Shown: piece after piece, positions 13,001-24,900 of the stretch | How positions within the stretch are numbered: the stretch's first letter is position 1 | Layout of the letters: each line of letters opens with the position of its first letter | DNA from: Klebsormidium nitens | Lineage: Eukaryota > Streptophyta > Klebsormidiophyceae > Klebsormidiales > Klebsormidiaceae | Assembly: GCA_000708835.1 (NCBI GenBank) | Contig: DF237061.1 | Location: forward strand, 1 to 64,000 | DNA length: 64,000 nt | Direction of reading: 5' to 3' | Made by a program: the position numbers and the translations under genes | The notes under the pieces: generated by a model | Seen by the model: only the letters and a program-made list of their open reading frames with translations | Told to the model about the DNA's origin: nothing | Databases searched by the model: none

Positions 13001-14852
13001 ACTCATTGCTCAAGGGTGCCAAGAAGACGTGTCACGGTTAGGTGAAGGCCATCTGTTGACATCTAAAGTAATTGGAGAGAGGCCTCGTTCTTCGATTGGA
13101 TGACCATGGGAAGGTTGCCATGCAGAACGAGTAGGCTCAGAAACAGGCCCTTCTTGCCAGGTATGATCACATAATCTCTAGCTTCGACCAGGTACGGTAT
13201 GGTAAATGCAATGCCCTGGAGTGCCACGTTTACAAGAGTCGTCGAACAATGAATGATCACAAAGCATAGGGAGTCGGTACTCACCACCGAATGAATCGCT
13301 TCCACGGCTGGGAGAAGCTTCCCGGATGAGGGCCCTTCAAAGCAATCGTCCAGCGATGCGCGGATCAGAAGCACCAGGGCTCTTAGGTCAGTGTAGAGGG
13401 ACAGCCTCTGCAGACGGAAAATAGAGCACTAATAAGTTTCCAACAGTGTATGCAGAAGTATGAGTAGCATTGTGCTTCATCACATGAGCTTCCTGGAGTG
13501 GCCTTAGAAAGGCCTGAGCGTGAAGTGAAACTCCTACTTGATTGCAACTGCTTCAACTTCTCTTGTTTGCATTCCTTTGGTCTCCAGGTTGAGTTGCATG
13601 TATGAACACACCCCGAACGCATCCCCTCAAATCCAGGATTGAGAAGACGACCCCCGTCTTTCCATTTATCTCAATTGGACGCTGTTGTTGCATACTAAGC
13701 TGCTCCTTCGCACGAGCCAATACCACTGTTCCGCAGCATGTTCCTCATTTTCCAATGTCACCCTGTAGGACCCAGCGGTCCAGTCACAAGCACCTCACCT
13801 CATTCTCGCTTTCGTCCCTTTCCTCCGTCTCAGCACTTTCTTCTTGCTCTCCCTTCTCGAGGAGCTCCAGGAACTGTCCGATCAGCTTTGTTGCCTGAAG
13901 CGCAATATTGAAGCTTGTTATTGGTGCGCCAGAGTCCTCAATCAAGGGCAACCAAGTCTCAGATCCTGCCTGACTATCACAGCAAACGGTGGGCCAAGTT
14001 AGCCCCTGCAAACGGTCCATAAGCTACTGTGCTTCTTGGAGGAACTACCGGCTGGGCTACCGGGGGTTTTCAAGAAGCATGCAATGCCACTCTAACCTGT
14101 AGAGATCCCGCCAATTCCAGACCAGACTAAAAGTAAGAACTGGCACAAAGAAGTCAAGCCAAAATCTGAGCATTGACCTGGACTATGCATGAAATGGATA
14201 TAGGCGTGTTGCTGGTGCTAACCTTGGCGGATAGAGCATCGCACAATCTGGGCCTGCATTTCTTTGGGAGTGTCTGCAGGAACTCCTCAATGTTCAAGTC
14301 GTCCTTCCGCAGATGCTGCAAGATCATGTTTACCAGCTCAGAGTGGTTGGTAAAGTATTTGCTTTTATCAGGGGGCCAGCTTTGATCATACGGCTTGAGA
14401 CTCGTGCAACGCGGTTCAACAACCCTCTTGCCTATGCCAGTATTACACAAGCTTGACCCTTGGCTGTGAAGCAGACTACTCTCACTCAGACTAAGAAAAA
14501 ATAAATACTCCTTCAAGCTGATATAAACCGGGTAAAAATGAAATGAAACTAAACGCCGATAGTCCCGAAATCGATGGAGATGCTTATGTATGCCACCGCA
14601 ATGACCTCAGTGCCACAATCTCTGCTTCCCACAGAAAAATAATGATAAACCACTAAGAAAATCCCTTCGGACCCTACAATGCAGCAGTGATTGACCGCTT
14701 CCTTATATGATCAAGCCTAGTGCGTCTGGCATCCAAAAGATTGTCTTGTTGAAAAAGCGAAGCGTGTGACTCACATGTCGATTGACAACATCCAGGACTT
14801 CATTCCACCTGTCGTTCTCCAAGGCCTCCAGGAAGGCCTCTACAGGGCGCAT
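1076..14852 (-). CDS. CAP-G2: Condensin-2 complex subunit G2 (CAP-G2/HEB1-like)
   Basis: HEAT-repeat subunit of condensin II, the nuclear SMC complex that compacts chromosomes early in mitosis. The family was recognised by collinear similarity to animal NCAPG2: EGRRFITYL, FKAWKVASG, NSQKKQRGVDELLLRLYEPL, RHNALLLFVDVFP, NPLSHPL and VPKVRLASVDLLL occur in family order. Exons, 5' to 3': 14852-14775, 14393-14223, 14005-13799, 13407-13285, 12940-12845, 12511-12393, 12041-11786, 10996-10844, 10315-10211, 9807-9664, 9344-9240, 9073-8957, 8482-8375, 7914-7834, 7372-7136, 6768-6668, 6351-6228, 5887-5698, 5236-5087, 4506-4140, 3687-3502, 3231-3147, 3075-2449, 1993-1809, 1301-1076. Phases agree throughout, giving about 1,446 aa. 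Exons ending at 10211 and 7834 use GC donors. The 3231-3147/3075 junction is weak. The last exon either reads to a stop at 1076 or leaves at a GT after 1175. The start is the first ATG of the first exon found; an upstream exon is possible. A basic GKKRGRKKG patch lies in exon 18. Confidence 0.88.
1374..1452. repeat. 12-bp inverted repeat in the last CAP-G2 intron
   Basis: CATGGAATGATT at 1374-1385 has its exact reverse complement at 1441-1452, separated by 55 bp. It could form a stem in RNA. No further meaning is evident. Confidence 0.6.
1581..1760. repeat. Two tandem copies of a ~93-bp unit
   Basis: The blocks starting at 1581 and 1674 share TACGAT, CTGCCTCTCCCTTCTGT (one change) and CTGAAAAGCCCGT in the same order and spacing. 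The duplication lies inside the intron between the last two CAP-G2 exons. The copies differ by substitutions and a small length change, so it is not recent. Confidence 0.75.
8173..8215. repeat. Two 18-bp direct repeats, 25-bp period
   Basis: ACGGTGAGGGAAGAACAG occurs at 8173-8190 and again at 8198-8215, in a CAP-G2 intron. On the plus strand each copy contains GGTGAG, but the gene is on the minus strand, so it is not a donor for it. Confidence 0.7.
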
Positions 14853-15979
14853 GATCAATTGCCTGCGGTGGATTGTGCACACTTCTTTTTATGACAAATT
14901 CTTGCTAGCCGTTCGCTGCCCGTGCCAGAAAGGAAAGTCGAAACCCCAGGGTGAAGCCCTGAACAAGAATGAACTTCGCCGATCGTCCAAACGACCCAAC
15001 GCAGAAGCCTGTTCTATCGGGTAGTAACTCAGCACAGACCAATGCTAGGTCAGTTGGCGCGCAGCCATCAGTATTTGTCACAGTTGCTAGATAGACAGAG
15101 ACACAGACTTGCTGGGGAGATCCGTCCGAAGCTTCACAGCCAGACCTTTCCGTCTCGTTATACGCAAATCGCTGCCTTGGTACACAGCCGCCCGCAGCCC
15201 GCTGCCTTGCCCTCGAATTTGAAGCATAGGGAACCAATGTGTGCACTGTTGGCAATGCACTAACTACACACAGGAAGGAGCTGTACCGTATTTCAATTTT
15301 CAATGCTCAGTCAATATGGATACCGTATATGTATATCCATCAGTCTGTATGCCAGTCTGTATGGTCTGTGCCACGACTGTAGTCAACAATCCATATTCAA
15401 ACTTTACGCGCGCTTTCAAACGGCTACGATACACAAGGGAAGCAATTTTAACGGTTGAAGTCGGCTGTTACAGTTGCAGCCGTCTCGCTGACGTCATCAT
15501 CTATGACCTTCGAAGTCGGTCCGGCCCTCCTTCGTCGTGTTTGTGCAGCTTGTTGCTGACGTCACATGTTACTTGTCTCCCTGTGGCTGCTGAGTTCAAC
15601 AAGAAGTCTGAAAAGTTGCAGTGGTCGTCATATGCTGCCTTCTGGAACTTTGCTGGGCAAATCCAGAAGCTGTAGCGCCCATGGCGGATGCCGGTGCCGT
15701 CAGGAACGGGTAGGGCTTTGAACCGATCATGCAAGAGATGCAGCCAAGTGCAGCCTGCTACCTTGAAAGGAACCAGGCGTCAAACTCTTGCCACCTGGCT
15801 TCTTCCCGGGGTTGAAGGTTGTCAGGTGCAAACGCAGGCGGCTCAGTGAATGTACTCACCTGCAAAGGTCCTCTGTGGATATCGCGTGGCAGCATTGGGT
15901 ATCGGCATTGTCTACTCAAGTGTTGCCACTTGTGCGAGCATCTCCATGCAGATTGTGCTTTTCCGCGGGGCGGGAGGAC
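14853..15979. promoter_or_regulatory. Bidirectional promoter region, CAP-G2 / SNF2
   Basis: This lies between the start codons of two head-to-head genes and must hold both promoters and 5' UTRs. Two perfect TGACGTCA palindromes are the clearest sites. No TATA box could be assigned. The minus-strand frame at 14905-15303 and the plus-strand frame at 15241-15675 lack family features and are not called. Non-coding 5' exons of either gene could lie here. Confidence 0.5.
15489..15564. promoter_or_regulatory. Paired TGACGTCA (CRE/bZIP-type) palindromes
   Basis: Perfect 8-bp palindromes occur at 15489-15496 and 15557-15564, 68 bp apart, both preceded by GC. TGACGTCA is the classical CRE core bound by bZIP factors, including plant TGA/HY5-type proteins. 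They sit roughly midway between two divergent genes and could serve both. Binding is inferred from the motif only. Confidence 0.45.
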
Positions 15980-18900
15980 ATGCAGATGGAGACGGCGCCC
16001 GAGGGTGCGGATCAGGGAGATCTTCCCAAGCAGGAGGCTCGCGCTAGCCCGCTGGAAAGCGTGCATGGTTCGAGCAACTCTCTTCTAGATAGCATCAGGT
16101 CGCTGCAGAGTGTAAAGTCGTTTCAGAGAAGTCCCTCCCTCAAAGACCGGCTGCAGCAAGCTCTGGCAAAGAAGACCGGGCAAGTCTTGCCAATTGTGGA
16201 TGGGAGAGCGGAGACCCCCCCGGCAAACCTCTCGCAGCGCTTGCAAGCGATTGTGGGGAAACAAAGGCCGGTGCTCAATGGCGCCGACAGGGGTTCCTTT
16301 GGGATCAGAGAGCGCGGCCCCCAAGAAGCAGCGGCAGGCTTGAGACTGGACAATGGTGGCCACGAAATTGGCAAATTAGAGGAAGTTGGAAGAATGTCTG
16401 ATGGGAGGGATGCTTTGGAAGGACAGGATTCACCAATCGGATCGCCTGCCCGCAAAGAGTCTGCTCATCAGCAAAGGAGCCCTGAGAAAATCAGTTGGTT
16501 GCAGCAACCTCCGACTTCAATCTCCAGCCCAAATCGAAACTCGAACGCGGCACTTGGGACTTTGGAGGGAAACGTCCATTCAAATGGCACTAAAGAGCCT
16601 GACTTTGAGGCATTGGCACGGCGGATCATTGACGAAATGGAACAGGAGCAGCGAAGAGCTGGTAGGTTTTCAGAGGGGAGGCCTTCGAGGAAGCCCTCCA
16701 TTGGTTTCCCCCTGGGTGGGCAAAGCGCGAGTGCGCAGGACATGAGGGAGCAACTAGGTGCGGGCGCCGGTCCAGATCTCAACTTGCCTGCGGACTTAGC
16801 AGACAGTGGAGCTGGGATGAGCCAGGCGCAGGGGCAAGAGCGAGAATTCTCGGCACAAACGTCAAACATGGATGATTCCGTGTTTCCGGGGGGATCTGGG
16901 GTGACCCAGGAAGAGATGGCAGTGTCGAACATCCCCTTTGCAGCTGCATCCCAGAAGCGCGCCTGGTCAGAAGCTCTAGGGGGTGAAACCCTAAAACCAT
17001 TCTCCGGTGGGGGTATGCGACGTGCGCAGATCGTCGATCTTTCGTCGGACAGCAGCGATGGAGAGGAGCCGATTGGGGCGGACCGGGGGGCTCACGGGGG
17101 GTTCCACTTTGAGGGAAAGCACCCTTCTGAGGGGAAGAAGCGCGAGCTCCCCGAATGGGCCGCTCCAGGCCGCCCTTCGAAGCGGCCGTCCTTTGGCCCC
17201 CGAGGAGGAAGCGCGCCCGGCGGATTGGACCTACCTTTTGGGGCAGCTTTTGGTCGAGCCTTGTCGCCAGAGTCCGAGGGACACTCTTCGGACCCTTCGC
17301 AGGGGGGCCGAGGGAGAGTGCTTCCCAACTGGTACACTCAGCAGAGTAAGACTCANNNNNNNNNNNNNNNNNNNNNNNNNNNNNNNNNNNNNNNNNNNNN
17401 NNNNNNNNNNNNNNNNNNNNNNNNNNNNNNNNNNNNNNNNNNNNNNNNNNNNNNNNNNNNNNNNNNNNNNNNNNNNNNNNNNNNNNNNNNNNNNNNNNNN
17501 NNNNNNNNNNNNNNNNNNNNNNNNNNNNNNNNNNNNNNNNNNNNNNNNNNNNNNNNNNNNNNNNNNNNNNNNNNNNNNNNNNNNNNNNNNNNNNNNNNNN
17601 NNNNNNNNNNNNNNNNNNNNNNNNNNNNNNNNNNNNNNNNNNNNNNNNNNNNNNNNNNNNNNNNNNNNNNNNNNNNNNNNNNNNNNNNNNNNNNNNNNNN
17701 NNNNNNNNNNNNNNNNNNNNNNNNNNNNNNNNNNNNNNNNNNNNNNNNNNNNNNNNNNNNNNNNNNNNNNNNNNNNNNNNNNNNNNNNNNNNGCGGAGGA
17801 GCTTTTGGCCGCTCGCAGTCGATGCTGGATAGGGAGGCGGCGAAAGCGCTAGCGGGGCCGCTGCGGGAAGCGGCGCTGGCACATTCGGGACAGCAAGGTC
17901 AGCATTTCGGTCGAGTTAGATGCATCAATTTCGGGCTGGCTTTTCACAAATTCATGGGAAGGTGTTCGTTGCAAGTGGCTGTCAGGTTGCCCGCAGATGA
18001 TTCTTATCTCTGTCGCTGAGTACATACCATTCAATCACAGTCACCTCAAAATGCTGGCAGTCTCCGCTTCTTCATCAGGACCTTGCTCACTTTCTTTGGC
18101 ACTTGCATATCTCTTTGTACACTGGGACAGCCTCCATGTACTGGCGTTGGCTTATTTATTCGTTTTGTGTATGGCCTATTGCATTGGATATTTTTCCCCT
18201 TGATCTCTTCCGCCCGTGCTTCAGCAGCTTATTCTATCCCAGTGTCATCCCGTCCTGTTGATTACCTTTCGAGTCTCCTCATGATTACCTCTCTCCTTCT
18301 CAGCGGCCCCCCAGGCTAAGTATCAGCATCTCAATTTCATTCCCACAAGCCCTGCCGATTACATTTCGAGCTCGATAAAAGCCCCGAATTCACAACTCGC
18401 GCTCAACATGTATTACACTCCTCGTTCTTTTTTGGTGGCCTCAGACGTGGTTTCTCTTTATCCTTCCAGCATCCCTGCACGCCCAATACCAACAACAAGT
18501 GTTAGAGCACCAACGCCAACAGCAAGCGCACTTTCAGCGCCGCCTCCTCCCTCCCACACTGCACACGCACACGCTTGCCGCGGGGCCCAGCGTCCCCCGC
18601 GACAATGACGTCGCTCTCCGGGGGGTCCTGGAGGGCATGGCCGTGACTGGTCCGTCAGAGGAAGCGAACCCCCCAGAGGGGTCGATGACGGTTCCGCTGC
18701 TGAAGCATCAGAAGCTGGCCCTGTCGTGGATGAAGAAGCGCGAGAGCGGGACGATCAGTAACCAGCCGGTGGGCGGGATACTTGCAGACGACCAGGTATG
18801 TACGAAGCTAGAACTTCGTTCAAGTCATCTTGAATTGTTTTGTTTTGCTTGTGATAAAAGAGCTTGTCATGTGCAAGTGGGCATAACAGACGCTCTTGTT

Positions 18901-21900
18901 GAATCTACTCGAATAAGGTCATAATGGGGCCCCAGGATTCGCGCGAGGCAGGCATGTGATCATGGCGCAGAACGTGGATGTCTTGTTTAAGATGTTCACT
19001 GCCTCAGTATTGGAGGAAGAAAAAGGACCTGTTGTACTTCAAGCTTCTAGGTGGCAGACAATTCATTAAGCCTCAGTCGTGGGGAGGTCTAAAACTTGGG
19101 AGCCCTGCTTTTAAGCGGAGTTACATAGCTCCCTCAGAACCTGTACCGAACCAGAAGGCCCTGTGGTTTTTCTTGTTCCGCAGGGCCTGGGCAAGACCAT
19201 CACTACCATCGCTCTTATCATGTCCAACAAGGCCCCGCCGCGGCCGAGCCACGAGCCCCTCCCCCCAGGCCCCGCCGAACGGGCCAGCCCCGCGCTGGCC
19301 GAGACGGTAAACCTGGACGATTACAAGGAGGTGTTTGTGACGTCAGCAGAGGACGAGGACGACGAGCTTGTGGAGATTGCTCCGGAACACGTGCAGCTGC
19401 GGCTGGAGTACCGGCCCGGGGGGGCAAGGGAAAGCAGTCAGCCTCGGGGTGACGTCAGGCGTGACGCCAGCGAGGAGGGCGGGGCGGAGCAAATGCACAG
19501 CAATGGAGAAAAGCCAAGAAGGGGTGGAGAAGAGGCCGAGGGTGGGGGGGCGGAAGCGGCGGTGCCAATGGGGGGGTTCTTGCAAGATGCGGGTTGGGGC
19601 ATGGGAGGCGCAGAGGATTCGCAAGAGCCGTTTGGACGGACGAACGACTGGGGGGGGTTTGCGATTACAGAACGGCGTGCTTCTGGCGGAGGGGGGCCGA
19701 GCGAGTTCGGAGGAAGCTGGGGAGGAACCGATCGCGAGGCCGAGACAGAGAAAGGGGGTCGCAAAGGAGGAGGGGAAAGCGGCACAACCGGAGAGCTCTT
19801 CTGGGGGGGAGCCGAGAGACCCGCTCAGCAGGCGGGGGAGGCCCCCCGCTGGGACGCTGATCGTGTGCCCTACCAGCGTATTGCGGCAGTGGGCGAACGA
19901 GGTGCGGGATAAAGTTTCACCGGGAGAGAGATTGAAGCTGCTAATCTACCATGGGGTGGGGAGGACGAAGGATCCGTATGAGGTAATTACGTTGGCGCGG
20001 CTTGAGTAGTTTTTGCAATTGTCAGATCACTTTGCGACTGTTTTCTAACGGCAGTCAAAAATACGTCGCTGGCCATCGATCTAGAGATGAAGCACAAGCA
20101 CATACGAGCGTTAATCTTTGATCTCCTGTCCGAAACTCTAGTATGAGCATGGTGTTTCTGCTCTTGATCCACAGCTGGCCCAGTACGACATCGTGCTGAC
20201 CACTTTGGAGAACTAAGCATATTGAACCTTTTTGTCTTCGATCCACAGCTGGCCCAGTACGACATCGTGTTGACCACGTATGCCATCGTCTCCATGGAGG
20301 TCCCCAAGCAGCCCCTCCCCGAGTCCGAGGGGGGGGCCAGCAACGGCCTGGACAAAGCGAAGGACAAACCCCCCAAGAGCAAGTCAAAGAAGAAAGCCAA
20401 ACCCCTGGGGGAAGACGAGGGGCTTCTGCCCCCTGGGTCGGGGCCCCTGGCGCGAGTCGCGTGGTTTCGCGTGGTGTTGGATGAGGCGCAGAGTATCAAG
20501 AATGGGCGCACACAGGCGGCGCGGGCGGCGTGGAGTTTGAGGGCCAAGCGGCGGTGGTGTTTGAGCGGCACGCCGATCCAGGTGAGAGATAGCCTAATCA
20601 ATAATAACAAGAAGAACCCAATCCAAAATCCACCTGCCCCGCACCCGTCTCACCCCAACCCCCAAAATAACCCCGTCCCAGGGTGGTGAGCGTGATCATG
20701 CCTGGCTCTTACTTTTCTTAAATTAGGTCTTCACAGAGAAAAAGCTCTTTGAGAACTAAAGGATCATATTTGTCACTATTCGAGGTCCTGGAGTCTGAGT
20801 AAAGAGGCAGTGCAGACGTTGCGGCGGCTTATGCTTTAGGGCCGAGTATGCTGTACGCGTCAACTGGATGGAGTCGTTCTTGATAACTTGCTTTACAAGA
20901 AGCGAAGATATTGCACCACAGAGTGACCACCAGAAGACGTGCAAAACGGACAATCTCTTCATACTGGACTATGAAAAAGCACGGATATCTAGTATCTGAA
21001 GTGCTCGTCCAGATTCAAGTTGATTTCAGAGACCATTCTTGAACCCGACTGTTCTTTTCTCTCGCGACGTTTCAACTCTGGGTCTCTTCTCTCGCGATGT
21101 TATAACTGAAACCATGTAACTGAAACCAAAATCTTGTCCTTCCGCGATTGCAGAACTCGATTGACGACCTGTATAGCTACTTCCGCTTCCTGCGCTTCTC
21201 CCCTTACGACGTCTTCAAGTCCTTCCGCTCGCTCGTCCGCGAGCCCATCGCTCGTAACCCCGCCGTCGGGTACAGGCGCCTGCAGGTATGTTGTGGAACC
21301 CTTCTCTAGTTGCTATAGTTGCTGGATTCTGCAGAAAGAAGTGTTGGTTGTGTTTCTGCCAGGCTTGTAGTTGGAGAGCAAATCTCGCGATTCTGACGAA
21401 AAGCACGTTGAGTCTTTCTTCTAATATTCGAGGTATAGGAAGCGTCTGCGGAGTTGAGATCGTTTGGAAATCTCGTGTGCATGAAGTAAGCAGGGCGCTG
21501 TCTCACGAGCCGTGTCCATCACTTGTTTCTCGCTCGTCCTTGCTTCAGATGTTCTTTTTGAAAAATACTCCTCAGAACTTCCAAAAGATTGTTTTGTATG
21601 AAGAATGCTCCTCCCTAGATCGTCCAATCTGAGTTGGGCAGCCTTTGCCGTCTTCGATCCCCATGTCCCTTCACTTCGGTGGGACTGTTTTCGAGAAAGG
21701 GGAGATGACGACATCTCAAGGAACCCGCTCTCTAGAAACCTCGGGTGTGAAGGACGGCCGCCGCCAGAGCCGGCCGTTATAAGTTCCAGCCGACAGATCC
21801 GCCTGCAATCAAACGCGATTCATTTGTTTCCCTTTTCCCTTGTTTCCGGGTGATTCTCAGCATGAATTGCGATACGGCATTTCCAAATACGACTGAGCCG

Positions 21901-24900
21901 CCCTGAAGACAATACAACCTCATCACTTTCTCCACACCTTTCTCTCAGGTCAACCTCAGCATGATCATGATGTGGCGCACGAAGCAGACGGTGGTTGACG
22001 GCCGTCCGATCATCCACCTCCCCCTTTGGCTCGCGTACCTCATGTGTTGCAAAATTTTCACCCCCTCTTTCCCTCTCTCTCAGGTGATCCTCAGCATGAT
22101 CATGATGCGGCGCACGAAGCAGACGGTGATCGAGGGCCGTCCGATCATCGACCTGCCCGCCCGGATCGTGCGGCTGAGCCAGGCGGACTTCACGGCGGAG
22201 GAGCGCGGCTTCTACGACACGCTGGAGCGGGAGAGCCGCCAGAAGTTCAACGCGTTCCGGAGCGCCGGCACGTTGAACAAGAACTACGTCAACATCCTGT
22301 GGATGCTCCTGCGGCTGCGCCAGGTGCGAATCTGCTTTCTTTTGTGTTGCTATTGCTGCGCTTGGTGGAGATTTTTTAAGTCCCTTTGAATTCAACAAAC
22401 GGAGAAGATTTCTGCTTTTCTATTTTGCCTCTGTGCTTTTGAGGGTCCTTCAGAGTGCCGGCACGTTGAACAAGACTACGTCAACATCCTCTGGGTGCTC
22501 CTGCGATTGCGCCAGGTGCGAATTTGCTTTCTTTCGTGTTGATCGCTCTCTGAGACGATTTTTCGCAACTTTTTTGGCTGATACTTTGTTTAATAGTCTG
22601 AAGGTGTTTTGGAGCGCCGGAACTTTTGAAGAAGAACTACGTCAACATTCTAGGATGCTCGTGCGGTTGCCTTGGGCGCTCGAGCACTTTGAGCAGGCTC
22701 TGAGCTTGTTGAACGGAAGGGACATGCAAAGGTGGTTTTGCCATTTCGTTGGTTGTGTCTCTTTGTACCCGCGAAACGTTGAACAAGAACTATCTCAACA
22801 TTCTGTGGGTGCTCCTGCGGCTGCGCCAGGTGAGGGTTTGGATCCATTGGTATCAAGGTCGTATTTGAATGAGAAGATGCAAATTTTTTGCCGAGTCGAT
22901 GGTACATTCCTGTGGCTTGAACGCTGGCACAGTTGAACAAGAACTGAAGTTCGACATCCTGTGACTGCTTTTGAATCTGCGCGCCAGGTAGGGGAGCAAG
23001 ATTGGGCGTGTTGACGGGAGGGAAACCTCAAAACGATGCTCTTTAGAAGGGTAGAATTCCCGCACCTTCTGCAGACCTTGTGAATGTTTATTGACGCAGT
23101 TTCCGAACGTCGCCGTCTGTCTGTATTTCAGCTTTGAGGCCATTCCCTCAAATGGTAATGAAGTCGGTCAAATGGCTCCGGCTCCTTTCCTGCCAATTTG
23201 GCTGATTATCAGCCAACCTTACCGGATTGGGAGCTTCAAACCTGCTCTCAAGCTCTGCGCTCCAAGATGCTGACTCCTTTTCCATCGTATCCTATGCCAG
23301 GCCTGCAACCACTGGTCGCTGGTGAAGGGCCTGGAGGGGGGCGACCACCACGACAGCAAGGAGGCCGAGGCGGTCGCCCGGAAGCTCCGCCCCGAGCTGC
23401 GGGCGGCCCTGCTCGCGGCGGCGGAGGGCCTCCAAAGCGCGTGCTCCTTGTGCCACGACGCACCAGAGGAGGCCGTCATCTCCAAGTGCTGCCACGTGTT
23501 TTGCCGCCAGTGCATTGCGGAACAGGTGAGCTAGTGGTCCTGGTTTTGGTTTTGGACCCTCGTTTCAGGAGTATTTTGAATGAGATGCACCAGAGGAGGT
23601 CGTGCTTTTCAAAAGCTGCCGCGTGTTCTGCTGACGGTGCATTGCGGAACAGGTGAGCGGGACACTGACCTGTGAAGAAATGTTTGGCATTGAAGCTGAA
23701 CGAAGGGGGCATGGGCTTCTTGTTCACTTGAAGGAGAGTAAGTGGGTGTTAGAGTTCGAGAATCAAGACCCGTGCTCCTGCCGATGCACTGAGGAAAGAG
23801 GTGCGGGTGAGTTGTCGATCGTAATTTGAGTGTTTTTGGACGAAGAGTGGGGTTGATCGAACAGACTGGCTTGCAACTCATTTCATTTGAAAGCTGCGTT
23901 TCTGTCTGTCCGCGTTATCTTTTTCTGATCGGTTTGCTTGCCAAGAAGACGGTCAGCTCGTGCGGTTTCCATTGGCTCCGGCAATCGAAGCCCCAGTTGG
24001 CCAGGTGTAGTGAAGCAGTGTAGTACAGTTGTTTCGATCGTTGGTGGCAAGGAAGAACGTGCACTACGAGGCCGCAGTTGATCTGCATATTGGGCAACGA
24101 AGGTGCGAAAAGTCCTGATGCTACTTGACTTATAGTCTTGCAGAGCAATATACCTTTTGCGGATGTCGTGGATGTTGCTCTTTCAATCAGCTCCTCTCTG
24201 AGCAGAAAAGCCGGCTCACCTCTGGCAGATTCTCTTCTCTTCCTCCATGCCTGCGGGCCGTAGGAAACAGCTGCGTGCTTGCTCTTGAAGACACTTCTCG
24301 CTTTTTTCGTACAATTTCTGGGAGGGAGCCTTTGTCGAAGTGAGGGACGAGGCTACCGCGACGGTCAGTCATCAGACGGACTGACGGATTCAAAGGTTGC
24401 ACGGTTATAGCTGGGTGCTGTGATTGTAGCTTTGACGGCGATGACAAAACCTGTTGCTAGATGCTAATCCTAGCAAGAGAGACTTGCTTTGTGTACGGAC
24501 GCCGCTCGACATGCGCTCCCCGAGAGGACAGGCAATCGGCGTCATCAATCAGTATCTTAGCTTCGCTTCATCCAGTCTACCTTTGAAAAAGGCAGTACAG
24601 ATGAAATAATTTCTACATTGCGTACTCAAGCTGTGCTCAGCATGAGCAGAACATTATTTGTCAGTCTCTCCAGCGTATTGTGTCGTCTTCAACGCTATTC
24701 AAGCTAAGCAGCTCAATGTTTAATTCACAACCAACAAGACATGAGGATGTTGCGATAGAAAGGTCTAGAAATGGGTCTTGGCTGCTCAAGACTTCTTCCT
24801 GTTTCTATGCGCTGCCACCCGTTCACTGCATACCTTTCCCCCCCAAGTTTTCGGCCCCGATTTTCAAGTGCAGAAAAGGCGGATCGTTCAAATACAGCTT

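Noticed and set aside
16779-17882. Long minus-strand frame opposite the SNF2 N-terminus
   Set aside because: It is a shadow of the GC-rich coding exon and includes the gap, with no family features.
15788-18019. A single open frame running through the N gap
   Set aside because: The N run is read as unknown residues. A donor lies before the gap and another at 17897, and the 17898-18019 part is intron. The frame also begins at TTG; the first in-frame ATG is 15980.
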